Shown here one piece after another: positions 33,472-64,000 of a DNA stretch of 64,000 nucleotides; the stretch's first letter is position 1, and the number at the start of each line of letters is the position of its first letter. Below the pieces are notes generated by a model. The model saw only the letters and a program-made list of their open reading frames with translations, had not been told where the DNA came from and did not search any database. Source of the stretch: Crossiella cryophila. Lineage in GTDB: Bacteria > Actinomycetota > Actinomycetes > Mycobacteriales > Pseudonocardiaceae. Location: assembly GCF_014204915.1 (NCBI RefSeq), contig NZ_JACHMH010000001.1:4923501-4987500 (forward strand). Reading direction: 5' to 3'. Made by a program: the position numbers and the translations under genes.

Positions 33472-33580
33472 CCGAAGCCGGGCCGGACGCCATACGTCGG
33501 GCGAACGTCTCCCGCGCGTTGTGTCCCCGCCAGGGGTGCGCGCGGGAGGCTGCGCTCAGCCAAGGGGAACTGGGGACAAC
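33472..33580 (+). promoter_or_regulatory. leader of the first polyketide synthase gene
   Basis: 109 bp with no gene and the widest gap in the rightward series. It includes GGCGAACGT at 33500-33508, also present in the divergent gap near 25832. An AAGGGGAA tract at 33562-33569 and GGGGA at 33572-33576 precede ATG 33581. A separate promoter for the synthase is possible but no clear boxes are visible. Confidence 0.35.
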
Positions 33581-62922
<29,342 letters not shown>

Positions 62923-62926
<4 letters not shown>

Positions 62927-64000
62927 GCACGCCACCCAAGGAGTTCGTCGAAGCGCTGCGGTCCTCGCTCAAGGAGGTCGAGCGGCTCCGCCAGGTCAAC
63001 GAGGCGCTGGTCGCCGCGAGCACCGAACCGGTCGCCATCATCGGCATGGGCTGCCGGTACCCGGGCGGCATCAGCTCCCCAGCCGAGCTGTGGCGGCTGC
63101 TGTCCGCGGACGGCGACGCCATCTCCGGCTTCCCCGGCGACCGCGGCTGGGACCTGGACGCGCTGTTCGACCCGGACCCGGACAACTCCGGCACCAGCTA
63201 CGTCCGCGAGGGCGGATTCCTGTTGGAGGCAGCCGAGTTCGACCCGGCTTTCTTCGGCATCTCCCCGCGGGAAGCCCTGGCCATGGACCCGCAGCAGCGG
63301 CTGTTCCTGGAGATCTCCTGGGAGGCACTGGAACGCGCCCGGCTGGACCCGACCTCCCTGCGCGGTAGCCGGACCGGGGTGTTCGCCGGGTGCAGCAGCC
63401 ACGACTACGCCACCGGTCTGCACGAGCTGCCCGAGGCGGTCGAAGGCCACCTGATCACCGGCAACTCGGCCGCGGTGCTCTCCGGCCGGGTCAGCTACAC
63501 CCTCGGCCTGGAGGGCCCGGCGGTCACCGTCGACACCGCGTGTTCCTCCTCGCTGGTGGCGTTGCACCTGGCTGTGCAGGCGTTGCGCAACGGGGAATGC
63601 GATCTGGCGCTGGCCGGTGGCGTCACCGTGCTGTCCACCCCCGGCGTGTTCATCGAGCTGTCCCGGGGTGACGCGCTGGCCAAGGACGGCCGCAGCAAGG
63701 CATTCGCCGCCGCCGCGGACGGGGCGGGCTGGGCCGAGGGCGCGGGCGTGCTCGCGGTGGCCAGGCTCTCCGACGCGCGACGCCTGGGTTACCCGATCCT
63801 GGCCGTGCTGCGGGGGAGTGCGGTCAACCAGGACGGCGCGTCCAACGGCCTCACCGCGCCGAACGGGCCGTCCCAGCAACGGGTGATCAGGGCGGCACTG
63901 GCCAACGCGGGCCTGCGACCGTCCGAAGTGGACGTCGTCGAGGCGCACGGCACCGGCACCGCACTGGGCGATCCCATTGAGGCCCAAGCCCTGCTGGCCA
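62923..64000 (+). CDS. modular type I polyketide synthase, N-terminal part (KS of module 7)
   Basis: The first 359 residues are in the window and the rest runs off the right edge. Residues 1-32 form a charged helix ([20 protein letters not shown]), the usual N-terminal docking domain that receives the chain from the previous protein. The KS begins at about residue 35 ([13 protein letters not shown]), with active-site Cys207 in TACSSS and [12 protein letters not shown] near the edge; the second catalytic His lies outside. One stretch reads KDGRSKAF where the other KS domains have DGRCKxF. Start overlaps the previous stop (ATGA). Confidence 0.95.

Noticed and set aside
25832-33508. GGCGAACGT shared by the divergent gap and the PKS leader as a regulator site
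   Set aside because: Only nine bases match, flanks differ and the word is GC-rich, so chance is not excluded; noted only as a hint.
33521-33580. GTG at 33521 as start of the large synthase
   Set aside because: It adds 20 residues unlike a PKS N-terminus and has no ribosome binding site; ATG 33581 is preceded by purine-rich tracts.

Overview
The window is GC-rich DNA with actinomycete gene architecture: GTG and TTG starts, rare TTA codons, long open frames on both strands and many ATGA-type overlaps. The mix of a CPA1 antiporter with a zinc finger, a SecA2-type translocase and large modular polyketide synthases suggests a filamentous actinomycete. Pseudonocardiales is my guess from overall style, not something the sequence proves.

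Left part (1-21.5 kb). A partial GT-C glycosyltransferase, a secreted GH27 alpha-galactosidase and a secreted pyroglutamyl-peptidase-like protein are followed by a small leftward set (FabH-like ketosynthase, extended SDR, P450) divergent from a LuxR-type LAL regulator that carries a TTA codon. Then come mostly housekeeping or accessory genes: PP2C phosphatase, secreted alpha/beta hydrolase, molybdopterin oxidoreductase, a broken GDSL hydrolase, a sodium/proton antiporter with UBP zinc finger, an AAA ATPase, an SDR, a HIT protein, SecA2 and a RibD/DHFR-like reductase. Two intergenic gaps (13846-14020 and 18066-18220) each hold an unusual large inverted array of 22-bp units with an invariant CGGCCAACA core.

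Right part (21.6-64 kb) is the left portion of a modular type I polyketide cluster. A complete methoxymalonyl-ACP cassette (FkbG-, H-, I-, J- and K-like) lies at its left edge. Divergently, one rightward series of closely packed genes encodes a fused 3-hydroxyacyl-CoA dehydrogenase, a crotonyl-CoA carboxylase/reductase, a KASIII enzyme, two tandem paralogous P450s, a zinc-motif methyltransferase and a 9,781-residue polyketide synthase; a second synthase begins at 62923 and runs off the window. The giant protein has an AT-ACP loading unit and six modules: M1 KS-AT-DH-KR-ACP, M2 KS-AT-ACP, M3 KS-AT-KR-ACP, and M4-M6 each KS-AT-DH-KR-ACP. AT3 looks methylmalonyl-specific, AT4-AT6 malonyl-specific, and AT1 and AT2 form an atypical pair.

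How it works together (inference): one gene set makes methoxymalonyl-ACP and another (KASIII, dehydrogenase, CCR) makes an alkylmalonyl-CoA. The atypical AT1 and AT2 are the best candidates in this window to consume one of these. The chain leaving module 6 should carry a conjugated triene, a methyl-branched secondary alcohol, a ketone and an alpha-substituted alkene next to the starter. The remaining modules, release domain and other tailoring genes must lie to the right.
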